NCBI GenBank assembly: GCA_033398695.1
Contig: CM065809.1
Coordinates: forward strand, 179,480,501-179,544,500
Origin: Orobanche coerulescens
Taxonomy: Eukaryota > Streptophyta > Magnoliopsida > Lamiales > Orobanchaceae
Direction of reading: 5' to 3'
Length of the DNA: 64,000 bases
The notes under the pieces are model-generated. The model was not told the DNA's origin, searched no databases, and saw nothing but the letters and a program-made list of their open reading frames with translations. Of the stretch, positions 42,056 through 51,958 are shown one piece after another. Every line of letters begins with the position of its first letter. Within the stretch, counting starts at the first letter, position 1. The position numbers and the translations under genes are program-made.

Positions 42056-43019
42056 GATGAAGGAGGAGATGAAGGGGAAACCTCAGGATAGGTCTCTTCA
42101 ACCGGGGCACCAGAAACATCATACTTGTCAAGATGGACAGTGGGCAGCTCCAAATCTATGCTGGACTCGGTTATGGACTCCCCGAGAGCATTTTCCCACC
42201 AAGCTGCTTCAGGAGACTCATTCACGTCGCCAGACCTACCTGAGGGGAAAGGAGCTCCTTCCAAAGCGGCATCCCTGTCCAGCTCGCCCGTAATACCCAA
42301 AGTCGCTAGCTGCTCCCGGGCCTGGGATAAAGCGAAGTCAAAGTACTGCACCGCAGTAGGAGCAAGCCGAGCCACGTAGGCGACAGAGTTGTGGTACTAG
42401 CCCAGGAGGGCTGAGCGATAGGCCCCCAGGAGGATTGACCGACGTCGCTAGTTAGGAAGCAGCGTTGGCCATCCGAAACTCCTCGCTTATAGGATGAAGA
42501 CCCTGTGGATCTAGCTTTCGCGAGCTGAGCTTCGAGCTGGACGACCTTCTCAGATTCGGACTTGGCCTCTGCAAGCTGGGCCTCGATCCGGACGACCGTC
42601 TCTGATTCAGGTTGAGTCTGAGCTTTCAAAAGCTCTAGCTCCTGGTTTAGTTGGACATTAGCCATCTGGGCTCGCTCCAAGACCGTCTCCCGCTCAGAAA
42701 TCTTCTTAAGGGAAATATCCAAACGATATTCCCTTTCTTGCAGTCGGGCGGCGAGACCTTTTTTTTGTCTCCAGGGCAGCATTAAGCTCAGCCGACACCT
42801 GGGCCATCTGGGAAGAAGACGAAGTTCCACCCTTCTGCTCTTCTACAAAACACACTAAAGTAGAGCAAAGCTGAAAAGAAAGAACAATTTCATCAAAACA
42901 TAAGCAAGGATAAAAACAGTGTGAAATTCATCATCATTAAATCTAGGTGGATGTCCTGCGGGGAGTTGCGTAGTATCTGTCTATCCCTATCTGGGACCAC
43001 AGAGCTGAAAAAAGCAAAT

Positions 43020-44808
43020 CAAGAGATTCGAAACATTCGAGTTTTACTCTCTCTATGTGTAGCCTTTTTATGTATTAATATCTAGCTAATTTCTTAATTC
43101 CAAGACTCAGGAGTATATTAATTCAAGTGGTTTGTTTTATGGTCAACTGAATGTTGTTGAATTTTATATTCAAATAATTGGCTTTACATTCAAATAATTC
43201 GAGAGATATCATAAACAACTCGAGTGATCGCGTTATAAGACAAAATAAGTAAAGAACTTCAATAGAAATTTATCTATGAAAAATTAGCAATTAACAGAAA
43301 CCATAATCTTGGAATTTCATCATAAACTTGATAAATCATCTAGTATTGATTTTTGCTCTCCTGAATATTTTACTTTCAATTGCAATTTCAGAATTAGCTA
43401 AATTAAAACATATTCAAATTTCGATTGTGGTAAATAAAATTGATTTGGCACAATTTGGTACTCAATGAATTAACTACTTTATCCTTTATTAACTACGACT
43501 ACTCTGTGCACTTGCAATTAGTAAAAGATTTGGAAAACAATAATAATGACAAAACTAAATGATCAAAATATATCATAATTTAATTTTGAGTAATATGTAT
43601 TGATTCATCCACTTGAATATTTTTTGAAAGTATAGAATATATATTATAAATTTATTATTTATATTCCGTTCATGTAATATATTAAAGCCTAACTCAGATA
43701 ACACATGTTTATTCCAATTGTCTAGAAACTTTTTTTTTTTTGAGGTAATCAATTGTCTAGAAAATAAAAGACAACATTCGGGTAACAATAAAATATTCGA
43801 GTCATATACGACTAACAAAAACTCATTTATTCGAGCAACTTGAGTAACATAAAACAAGTTATTTCTGCAATTTGAATAACATTATAATTTATTCGGGCAA
43901 TCTTAATTTCCATTCGAGTCACTTTGTTCGGGTAACAAAAAAATTTATCAAGTCCGAAAGACGATATGTGAGTTCAAATCACAATTCGAGTCATCTTATC
44001 CGAGTTATTTTTATTAAACTTAACTGCAATAATATAGAAACTAGTTCCGGGTAAAATAAAAACAATATTCGAGTAATTATTCGAGTCACGGTAATCCATA
44101 TTCGTGTAATATAGAAAATAAATAAATCGACTAAAACAGAAACAGTAACATTTTTGAGTCAATATAATAGAGCCAATCGTGTTCGAGTCAAGTATATTCA
44201 AGTCAGTATAATCATGTATGAGTCATTATATCGAGTCATATGATCGAGTAATACTTAAATGAACTAACATAATACATAATAATATCGTTCAAGTCATCAT
44301 TTGAGTCACATTATATTCGAGTAAGACGGTAAAGTTACACAATCAAGTAAGTATTCGAGTTACCTGGTTTCCGATGGTTCCATATCTAGCAACGGCACAG
44401 AAGAGTCGCCGTTAGTGGTGGTGCCACTCGGGGATTAAGTTGAAATCGCCGTCACTCAAATGCTTTGATGTTACTCAAATTGATTCACTAATATTCTTGC
44501 TCCGAAAATCACTCATAAACTTTTGAATAGAGGTGATGTCTGTCTCCAATATGGTCTTATATTTGATTGAAACACAAATGAAAAGGTGACCCGGATATGG
44601 TTTCTCGAAAAGCGGCTAGGTTACTCAATGGTGACTTGCTACTTGAATGAAGAATTGGACATTATGACTTACTTACTCAAATAGTTTTACTCGTATACAA
44701 AAAGCTGACTCAAAGTGCTACTCAAATACTTTGCTCGACTTAAAAATATGACTTGAATGCTTACTCGAATATAGATCTTACTCGAGTTTGTGCAATATAA
44801 CTTGGTAA
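43020..44808. other. Non-coding DNA rich in TCGAGT motifs (left flank of Chr-1)
   Basis: From 43030 to 44365 the words TTCGAGT(C/A)A and CGGGTAAC occur about twenty times on the plus strand. From about 44440 to 44790 the reverse form (TTACTCGAA, TTACTCAAA) dominates, and it continues past Chr-1 at 54177-54230. A short GC-rich block (44370-44450) lies at the switch. No coding frame was recognised. It resembles subterminal repeats of a DNA transposon, but no termini were found. Confidence 0.55.
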
Positions 44809-45619
44809 TGTAATATCCGCATTTTTCTTTTCTCGGTATTTTTCATTTTTCAGTGTACTTCTCATTTGTAGCGACCCTCGTGTATCTTTCAGTGTATTTC
44901 TTCAATCATCTATTGACCTGATTCTCGTAATTGTTATGCGGAACCGCCGTTTCGGGGTTGCCATGGATCCATTCTATATTTTTATGCATTTTGAGATGCT
45001 CCGTTTGATGTTTCGTTCATATTCCGGTGTTTTGGGCCGTTTATATTCCGTATCTAGCGCGCGTTAATTTTTCTAGATAGTGAACGCTAGAGGTCCCTTA
45101 GTAGCGCACGCTACGTCTGCTTCGTAGCGCGCACTAGCGAGCTAACCCTGGGAGTGGAAGTACTGATTCCAGTCCTCTGGACTGGCGGATTAGCGTACGC
45201 CACGTAGTCTAGCGCACGCTAATGTCGGGGGCTAGTGCACGCTAAGATGCCCGGTAGCATGAGCTAGCGTGACTGTCCAGTACTGGACAGTTTGTTACTG
45301 GACTCGATCAGGTGCCCAGGTAGTGCACGCTATGGTCGATAGCGCGCGCTACCGATACACTTTTAGCGCACGCTACGTTTGGTCGATAGCGCGCGCTAAC
45401 TGGATCAGGTGTGTACTGGCAGTTCACTTCTGGACTCGTCTGTTGTCCAGGTAGCGCACGCTATGGCCGATAGCGCACGCTACCGAGAGGTTATTAGCGC
45501 ACGCAACATTTCGAGTAGCGCACGCTAACGCATGCAACTCTTTGGATCGACGCTAATCGCTCAATCGAGTTTTGTCCCATTAGCGCATGCTAAGTTTTGA
45601 GGATTAGCGCGCGCTAACG

Positions 45620-45644
45620 CTCCCTGGCTATATAAACCAGGGAG
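45620..45644 (+). promoter_or_regulatory. TATA box of Chr-1 LTR enclosed in an 8-bp inverted repeat
   Basis: CTCCCTGG is followed by CTATATAAA and then CCAGGGAG, perfect complementary arms around the TATA box. The 3' LTR copy at 52757-52781 has one mismatch in the left arm. Confidence 0.75.
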
Positions 45645-46251
45645 TTGACCCAGATTTCTATTTTCTTTCATTCCTTCTCCTCCCCGCGACGTAAAGCTCC
45701 TCCAGGCGATTTTCGGGCGATCTCTTCCTCCGATTATTTCAGGCATCTCCTACCTTGAGTTTTTGAAGTAGATTAACAACACCTACTTGTGTTCTTCATC
45801 CTCAATCCAAGGTAAATCTCTTAGAACCCGACTTTTGGATAATTTGGGGGTTTTGGGATTTTCGTCCGATTCGTCCCGTTTTGTTGGTTAATTCATGATG
45901 AGTATGTTTAATCTTGTTGATATCATTAGTTTTCCTATGGATTCATTGTATATTTTCATGGTTTTGCGAAATCGAGAGGGTTCGGTTGTGGTCCGCCCTC
46001 GTTGCTATTTTTATACGAATATACATGAATCGTAGGCGGGTTTTCGGGTGTATTCCATTTCCGTATTCGTTTAGAGATGGTTGTAATTGTGTTCTTCGAA
46101 TCGTTAGGTTCTTAATTGAAGGTTCCTAACGTTCGTCCGTGTCTTTCCTTCCGTTCGTTGCGTCGTCAATTATTCAAGGCAAGTATTTTTGGAAACCTTT
46201 ATGCTTAACATGTAATAGTGTAGTGATGTATTTTGTGTGTGCTTTACTCAC

Positions 46252-46490
46252 CTCGGGAGGGTCCGATGGGGCCACGGAGGGAATCCAATGGTATAGCCCT
46301 GGATTCACTAGTTTGTTTTGCTAGCCAGCTCGGGAGGGTCCTTAGAGGCCACGGAGCGGGATCAATGGTATAGCCCTGTTCCCAAGGCGATGCGTGTGCG
46401 TGATTTGTTTTATAATATGGCCAGCTCGGGAGGGTCCTTAGGGGCCACGGAGCGGGATCAATGGTATAGCCCTGTTCCCATGGCAAATCG
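46252..46490 (+). repeat. Three tandem copies of a 75-100 bp unit in the Chr-1 LTR
   Basis: Units start CTCGGGAGGGTCC at 46254, 46330 and 46426 and end TATAGCCCTG(T/G). Spacer lengths differ. The same three copies occur in the 3' LTR near 53384-53610, so the triplication predates this insertion. Confidence 0.9.
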
Positions 46491-47051
46491 ATTGACTGTT
46501 TGTTTCCGGAAAATACATGTCTGGTTTTGGTTTTTGAAATAAATTTGGTGCATTGTACTATGAAATGTGTAAGCGATTGGTTTGCCTTGATTACTTGTAC
46601 TAGCGTAATTGCTAACCCCTTTGGGGACCCGTTTTGGGGAAATTCTTGTTATGGATTTCAGGTTATGTTTTGCCGGACAAGCGGGCGCTGGGACAGTACG
46701 AGGATGTTGGCCAGGGTCGTTGACATGTGCATTCGAGTCTTCTTATTTCTCTTGTCTATTTCGATATGGTTGTTTCCCACATTTATAAACTTGTAGATTG
46801 TACTCGTGAGTACTTAGGCCTTTCATTTCAAACTTCGTTTTGTATTAACTCAAATTGCTATATTGTCGGTTGATGTTTATTACGCCGGTTGCTCCGGGCA
46901 TATCTTTATATGTTGTATTATTTAAAGGTGTGTCTTTGCTAACTGAGATGGTTAGTCGAGTGGTGTTTTCCTTGTTTTAGCCTGGTGGGTCCCATGTAGG
47001 GGTCCACGACGCTGTAATATACTCCGAATATCTCGGGGGTGTTACAGAAAA

Positions 47052-47063
47052 TGGTATCGGAGC
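47052..47063 (+). other. Primer binding site of Chr-1
   Basis: TGGTATCGGAGC, five bases after the LTR, matches the initiator-Met site TGGTATCAGAGC with one change. Confidence 0.85.
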
Positions 47064-47284
47064 ACTAGGTTTATGGATACCTAGGCTTGTCGGTTAATTG
47101 GGTCTAGTTGTGTTTTGTTTCGCACATTGTCACACCGCTGCCGGCATCTCAGTACTTCCAGTGTTCATAAGTTTTCCTTACTCGATTCTTTACTTTTTCG
47201 TACCGTATTTCCGTTTCTTGAACTGTGGTTATTCTACCTCTTTTACTTATCATCGGGTTGCTTTTGCCACCTCTTATCACTAGT

Positions 47285-48898
47285 ATGGATGCTGGAAGGG
47301 GTCGTGGTCGTGGTCGTGGCCGTGGATGCGTTCGGGGACGTGGGGCAGCCGGTGGGGTGGCCACGTCGCATTCTTCGGGAGCCGGCAGTACCGGTGACCG
47401 TCACAGTCATGCTTCTTATCAGGAGCGCGCCGACCTTGGTATTGCAGCCGTTCTGCAACAAATGGTTAACCAAATGGCGGCGATAGCTCAGGTGGTTCAG
47501 AACCCGGATCAGGCCCATGCTAATCGGGGCGGAGCAGACCGTTGGCTCCAAGATGTCATCAAGATGCATCCTCCTCAGTTTTCGGGAGCATCAAACCCGA
47601 TCGGCTGGGAGGGGTGGATCAAGGAGATATCTAAAGTCTTCGTTGACACCAACTATCCCGAGGACCGTAAGGTCCCTGTTGCCCAGTACTTTCTCACTGG
47701 GGACGCTACGGATTGGTGGGAGGCCGTTGGGCCCAAAGATCATGTTGCTTCGTGGGCCGAATTTCAGGAATTGATGGAAACTGAATATTGCCCGTGGCCG
47801 GTTAGACAGGCTCGAGTCCATGCTTTCTATGATGCTCAACCACGCGATATTCCCGTATCCCAAGCTATTGCCGATTTCAACAAGGGGTTGGGTTATGTGA
47901 AGACCCAAGTTGTCGAGGAGAGCGACAAAATTTTTCACTTTTCCAGACGGATGAAACTGTCGATTCGGGACTACATGTCTGGACTCGTCTGCACTACCCT
48001 GAAGGATTATCAGAGTCGAGCTATTGCCTATGATATGTCGGTGACGGCCAGTGCGGAGGTTCGGGAGAGTAAGAAGCAGAAATCCGCTGGGAATTTCTCG
48101 GGTCACAAGGGTGGAGGCCAGCAGAAATTTCAGTCTGCGAGTGCCCCTGCGGGCGGTTCGGCTCATTTTTCTGGGAGTCCTCGAGGTGCTGCTAGAACCT
48201 CCGTTCGTGAACTCATATGCTTTAACTGTGGCTTGTTGGGTCATAAAAACCGGGAGTGTTCTCGTCCGCCTTTGACTTGTCATACTTGTGGCCAGTCGGG
48301 CCACAAGGCTTCTTTTTGTGAGCAGATCAGATTGATTCGCGGCGCCCGTTCTTTTCGCCCAGCACCTATGGAGCCGAGTGTGAACCAGGGCTCGTTTGCT
48401 CCACAGCCTCAGCCGAGTGCAGGTCGAGGTAGAGGTCGGGGTCAGCCCGCTAGAGGAGGAGCTTCCAGTGTCGGCTCTGCCCAGCCGCGAATCTATGAGA
48501 TGAGGAGGGCCGATGATCCAGCGGCCACTGTGGCGACATGTACCGTTCATATCCATTCCCATCCTGTCAGTGTGCTTTTTGATTCGGGTGCTACGCATTC
48601 ATTCATTTCTCTAGAGTGTGTACGTCGTTTGAGTCTTGACTGCTTATCACCTTGCGATCCTTTCATCGTTAAACTTCCTAGCGGTGATAGAATTGTCGGT
48701 GATCGAGAGGTCCGGGACTGTTCTGTGTTTATTTGTGAGAGGGTTTGTCTCTCTAATCTTATTGTTGTGGGTATTGAGGGTGAGGATTTGATTCTCGGGG
48801 ATGATTGGCTCGAGCGGCATGGCGCAATCATCAACTACCGCACGAGAATCATCACTATGTTAGCCGAGGACGGCACCGAGCACTCTTTCGCGGGGTGA
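47285..48898 (+). CDS. Chr-1 Gag-protease (537 codons, ends at a premature stop)
   Basis: The start was chosen at MDAGRGRGRGRGRG, which follows the leader; the 20 upstream codons are hydrophobic and not Gag-like. A Gag core lies at about residues 85-260 (PPQFSGASNPIGWEGWIKE, DWWEAVGPK). Two CCHC knuckles follow, CFNCGLLGHKNREC and CHTCGQSGHKASFC, near 320-360, then a Gly/Arg-rich spacer. The protease starts at about 425 with VLFDSGATHSFISL (DSG active site) and ends LILGDDWLERHGAIINY. The TGA at 48896-48898 interrupts the polyprotein, and a frameshift near 48955 separates it from RT. Gag packages the RNA; the protease matures the particle. Confidence 0.92.
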   Translation: MDAGRGRGRGRGRGCVRGRGAAGGVATSHSSGAGSTGDRHSHASYQERADLGIAAVLQQMVNQMAAIAQVVQNPDQAHANRGGADRWLQDVIKMHPPQFSGASNPIGWEGWIKEISKVFVDTNYPEDRKVPVAQYFLTGDATDWWEAVGPKDHVASWAEFQELMETEYCPWPVRQARVHAFYDAQPRDIPVSQAIADFNKGLGYVKTQVVEESDKIFHFSRRMKLSIRDYMSGLVCTTLKDYQSRAIAYDMSVTASAEVRESKKQKSAGNFSGHKGGGQQKFQSASAPAGGSAHFSGSPRGAARTSVRELICFNCGLLGHKNRECSRPPLTCHTCGQSGHKASFCEQIRLIRGARSFRPAPMEPSVNQGSFAPQPQPSAGRGRGRGQPARGGASSVGSAQPRIYEMRRADDPAATVATCTVHIHSHPVSVLFDSGATHSFISLECVRRLSLDCLSPCDPFIVKLPSGDRIVGDREVRDCSVFICERVCLSNLIVVGIEGEDLILGDDWLERHGAIINYRTRIITMLAEDGTEHSFAG

Positions 48899-48951
48899 AA
48901 GAGGGGAAACCAGAAGTTCGTTATTAACGCCTTGAAGGCGATGAAGCTCCT

Positions 48952-50835
48952 GTGAAAGGGGTGTACTGTTATTGGTGCTACGTCTTGAAGGCGGAGGATG
49001 GTGGAGTCGAGTTTTCATCGATTCCAGTCGTTAGTGAGTTTCCTGATGTATTTCCTGACGAGTTACCGGGATTGCCACCGGATCGTGAGGTCGAGTTTGC
49101 TATAGAGTTAGAGCCAGGCGCGGCTCCGATTTCGAGGGCGCCGTATCGCATGGCACCTTCAGAGATGTTCGAGCTGAAGAAGCAGTTGAGTGAGCTACTT
49201 GAGTCGGGGTATGTTCGACCGAGCGCCTCGCCTTGGGGCGCACCGGTCCTGTTTGTGCGGAAGAAGGATGGTTCACTGCGTTTGTGTATCGACTATCGCG
49301 AACTAAACAAGGTGACCATAAAGAACAAGTATCCCTTGCCGAGAATTGATGACTTGTTTGATCAGTTGCAGGGAGCGGCGGTATTCTCGAAGATTGATTT
49401 GAGATCGGGGTACTATCAGCTCCGGGTGAGGGAGTTCGATGTGCCGAAAACAGCTTTTCGGACGAGATACGGACATTATGAGTTTATAGTTATGCCTTTC
49501 GGGTTAACTAATGCGCTGGCGGTGTTCATGAAGTTGATGAACAAAGTCTTTATCGAGTATTTGGATAAGTGTGTCGTCGTCTTCATTGACGATATTCTTA
49601 TTTATTCGAGGAACGAGAAAGAGCATACCCATCATTTGCGGGTAGTGTTAGACATTTTGAGGACCGAGCAACTCTATGTGAAGTTCTCGAAATGTGAGTT
49701 CTGGCTGAAGGAAGTGATGTTTTTAGGTCACGTGATTTCAGCCGAGGGGGTTCGTGTGGATCCGCAGAAGATTGAGGCAGTGTTGGATTGGGCGCCACCC
49801 AATAATGTGAAGGAGATTCGTAGTTTATTGGGTATGGACGGCTACTACCGTAGATTCGTCGAGGGTTTCTCGAAACTGGCTCGGCCGCTTACGCAGTTAC
49901 TCCAGAAATCTGAGAAGTTCGTCTGGAATGACGAGAGACAGTCGAGTTTTGAGGAGCTGAAGAGGCGTTTGACTTCAGCCCCGATTTTAGCGTTGCCTTA
50001 TGGCAACGGGGGTTTTGTTGTTTATAGTGATGCTTCGGGTCAGGGTCTTGGGTGCGTATTGATGCAGCACGGCAAGACCATTGCCTACGCATCGAGACAG
50101 TTGAGGCCGTATGAGCTTAACTACCCTACTCATGATTTGGAGCTAGCGGCAGTTGTTTTTGCGCTTAAGATTTGGCGTCACTATCTTTTCGGCTCTGCAT
50201 GTCAGATTTTTACCGATCATAAAAGTCTGAAACACATATTTACTCAGCGGGAGTTGAATATGAGGCAGAGGAGGTGGTTAGAGTTGATTAAGGATTATGA
50301 CCTGGAAATCCTTTATCATCCGGGCAAGCCGAACGTCGTGGCCGATGCCTTGAGTCGGAAACCGGTTGCGTTACGAACGCTTGAGATCCTTATGTCTCAG
50401 TCTGAGCTTCGGAGGATTTTGATCGACTTAGATGTTGAGGTTTTATTGCCTGGAGTTGTCGGGCATCTTTGTGCTTTAGAGATTTCGTCGTCTTTGATCG
50501 ATGAAATTAAGCTGAAGCAGTTGGGGGATTCGATGATTTCTCAAATCCGAGAGAACGTTCTTAAAGGAAAGTCTCCTGGGTTTGTGATCCATGAGGATGG
50601 TGTTTTGAGATTCCATAGTCGGCTTTGTGTACCGAACGACTCAGAGTTGAGACAGAGTATTTTGCGTGAGGCCCATGCTACACCTTACTCCGTTCATCCT
50701 GGTTCGAGTAAGATGTACAAGGACCTGAGAAGGAATTTCTGGTGGAATGATATGAAGGAGGATGTCGCACAGTTTGTGGCAAGATGTTTGACTTGTCAGC
50801 AGGTCAAAATCGAGCATCAGCGACCGGCCGGGTGA
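48952..50835 (+). CDS. Chr-1 reverse transcriptase, RNase H and integrase zinc finger (627 codons)
   Basis: RT begins after [20 protein letters not shown] and shows [38 protein letters not shown] and the active-site [11 protein letters not shown]. RNase H follows with [40 protein letters not shown] and VADALSRK, all four catalytic acids present. The end carries the integrase HHCC finger: [13 protein letters not shown], then [12 protein letters not shown] at 50833-50835 cuts it off from the integrase core. RT and RNase H look enzymatically complete. The first Met here is not a natural start; it follows a frameshift from Gag. Confidence 0.93.
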   Translation: MKGVYCYWCYVLKAEDGGVEFSSIPVVSEFPDVFPDELPGLPPDREVEFAIELEPGAAPISRAPYRMAPSEMFELKKQLSELLESGYVRPSASPWGAPVLFVRKKDGSLRLCIDYRELNKVTIKNKYPLPRIDDLFDQLQGAAVFSKIDLRSGYYQLRVREFDVPKTAFRTRYGHYEFIVMPFGLTNALAVFMKLMNKVFIEYLDKCVVVFIDDILIYSRNEKEHTHHLRVVLDILRTEQLYVKFSKCEFWLKEVMFLGHVISAEGVRVDPQKIEAVLDWAPPNNVKEIRSLLGMDGYYRRFVEGFSKLARPLTQLLQKSEKFVWNDERQSSFEELKRRLTSAPILALPYGNGGFVVYSDASGQGLGCVLMQHGKTIAYASRQLRPYELNYPTHDLELAAVVFALKIWRHYLFGSACQIFTDHKSLKHIFTQRELNMRQRRWLELIKDYDLEILYHPGKPNVVADALSRKPVALRTLEILMSQSELRRILIDLDVEVLLPGVVGHLCALEISSSLIDEIKLKQLGDSMISQIRENVLKGKSPGFVIHEDGVLRFHSRLCVPNDSELRQSILREAHATPYSVHPGSSKMYKDLRRNFWWNDMKEDVAQFVARCLTCQQVKIEHQRPAG

Positions 50836-51923
50836 TTGCAGCCACTTCCTGTTCCGGAATGGAAATGGGAAGACATATCGATGGATTTCATTACGAGTTT
50901 GCCGAGATCGAGGTCGGGCATGAATATGGTATGGGTGATTGTTGATCGTCTGACCAAGTCGGCACATTTTCTAGGCATCAAGGACACTTGGGGCCCGGAG
51001 AAGTTGCTCGTGTGTTTATCGCGCAGGTCGTGAGGCTTCACGGTACTCCGAAATCTATTGTTTCGGATTGTGATGGCCGGTTTGTATCGCACTTTTGGCA
51101 GGCGGTGCATAAAGCGTTGGGTACTCGTTTGCGTTTGAGTATCTCTTTTCATCCTTAGTCAGATGGACAGTCGGAACGCACTATCCAGACATTCGAGGAT
51201 ATGTTGCGTGCTTTTGCTCTCGATTGGAGCAGTGACTGGGAGGGGCATTTGCCATTGATCGAATTCACGTACAACAATAGTTGGCACACATCGATTCGGA
51301 TGGCACCGTATGAGGCGCTTTACGGGCGGCGTTGTCGATCGCCGATTTGTTGGAACAAAGCGTCTGATTTGGTCAGGACCGAACCGGATATTATTTCAGA
51401 GACGAGGCGGAAGTTGGATTTGATTCGAGAACGGATGTTGACCGCCCAGAGTCGACAAAAGTCATATGCTGACATCCGTCGTCGACCTTTGGAATTCGAG
51501 GTGGGAGACCACGTTTCGCTAAAGGTGTCGCCGACGAGGGGAGTTTTTCATTTCGGGAAGAAGGGGAAGTTGAGTCCGAGATTTATTGGACCCTTTGAGA
51601 TTCTCGAGCGATCCGGTGAGTTGGCATACCGTTTGGCACTACCCCCGGCCTTTAGTCACGTTAATAGCGTTTTTCATGTTTCCCAGCTGAGGAAATATGT
51701 CCCGGATCCTAGTCACATCATCGATTATGGTGAGATTGATGTCGCCGAGGATATTACTTTTTAGGAGCATCCCTTGAAGATTTTGGAGCATCGCGAGAAA
51801 TGACTGAGGTATAAGACCATCCCTTTGGTCAAAGTGCAGTGGTCGAGGCATGGTGTCGAGGAGGCAACTTGGGAAACCGAGGATAGCATGCATGCTAGGT
51901 ACCCCGAGTTGTTTGTTTCTTAA
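50836..51923 (+). pseudogene. Chr-1 integrase core and chromodomain (stops and frameshift)
   Basis: The core keeps all three acids: [10 protein letters not shown] (Asp), IVSDCDGRF (Asp, after a frameshift near 51003), and SDGQSERTIQ (Glu). FTYNNSWHTSI and APYEALYGRRCRSPICW are diagnostic for chromoviruses. The C-terminal domain (FEVGDHVSLKVSP, GPFEILER) leads to a chromodomain at about 51765-51920: LRYKTIPLVKVQWSRHG and EATWETEDSM. Chromodomains of this group are thought to guide integration to marked chromatin. In-frame stops lie at 51156 (TAG), 51762 (TAG) and 51801 (TGA). The natural stop is TAA at 51921. Confidence 0.92.
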
Positions 51924-51958
51924 GTTTCAGGACGAAACTTATTTTTAGAGGGGTAGAA

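Larger units (their letters stand above)
16388..43010 (+). mobile_element. Tat-B: Ty3/gypsy Tat-lineage element, interrupted by Tat-C and Cop-2
   Basis: The pieces are a 5' LTR (about 16388-16867 and 31324-31480), primer site (31486), gag (31532-33085), protease, RT, RNase H, second RNase H, integrase (to 36772), two 3' UTR repeat blocks (36920-37990), and an antisense ORF (38066-43010, split by Cop-2). Tat-C sits in the LTR about 15 bp downstream of the TATA box. No 3' LTR was found after 43010, so the right end appears truncated. All genes are broken. Confidence 0.82.
38066..43010 (-). pseudogene. Antisense extra ORF (aORF) of Tat-B, split by Cop-2
   Basis: On the minus strand an exon near 42945-43010 (LWSQIGIDRYYATP-like), an intron, and a coiled-coil exon at about 42375-42835 (REYRLDISLKKISERETVLE, then QLNQELELLKAQ) lead to ARLAPTAVQYFDFALSQAREQ at 42306-42375. 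The acidic tail ends SPSSPPSS at 42056. Cop-2 interrupts here, and joining across it gives only a few more residues before a stop at 38068-38066. A frameshift near 42400 also breaks it. Function of this family is unknown. Confidence 0.7.
44809..47046 (+). repeat. 5' LTR of Chr-1 (2238 bp)
   Basis: Three notable blocks lie inside. The first is an array of about 18 TAGCGCACGCTA-like palindromes at 45055-45620. The second is a TATA box in an inverted repeat at 45620-45644. The third is three tandem copies of a 75-100 bp unit (CTCGGGAGGGTCC to TATAGCCCTG) at 46252-46490. The terminal bases TG and CA are intact. Confidence 0.93.

Noticed and set aside
38081..42060. Clean 5-bp target duplication for Cop-2
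   Set aside because: The flanks are GATCG and GATGA; three bases agree, which is not enough to claim an intact duplication.
47591..48598. Minus-strand 335-codon frame opposite Chr-1 gag
   Set aside because: The plus strand encodes a clear Gag-protease; the antisense frame has no family motifs and is a codon-usage shadow.
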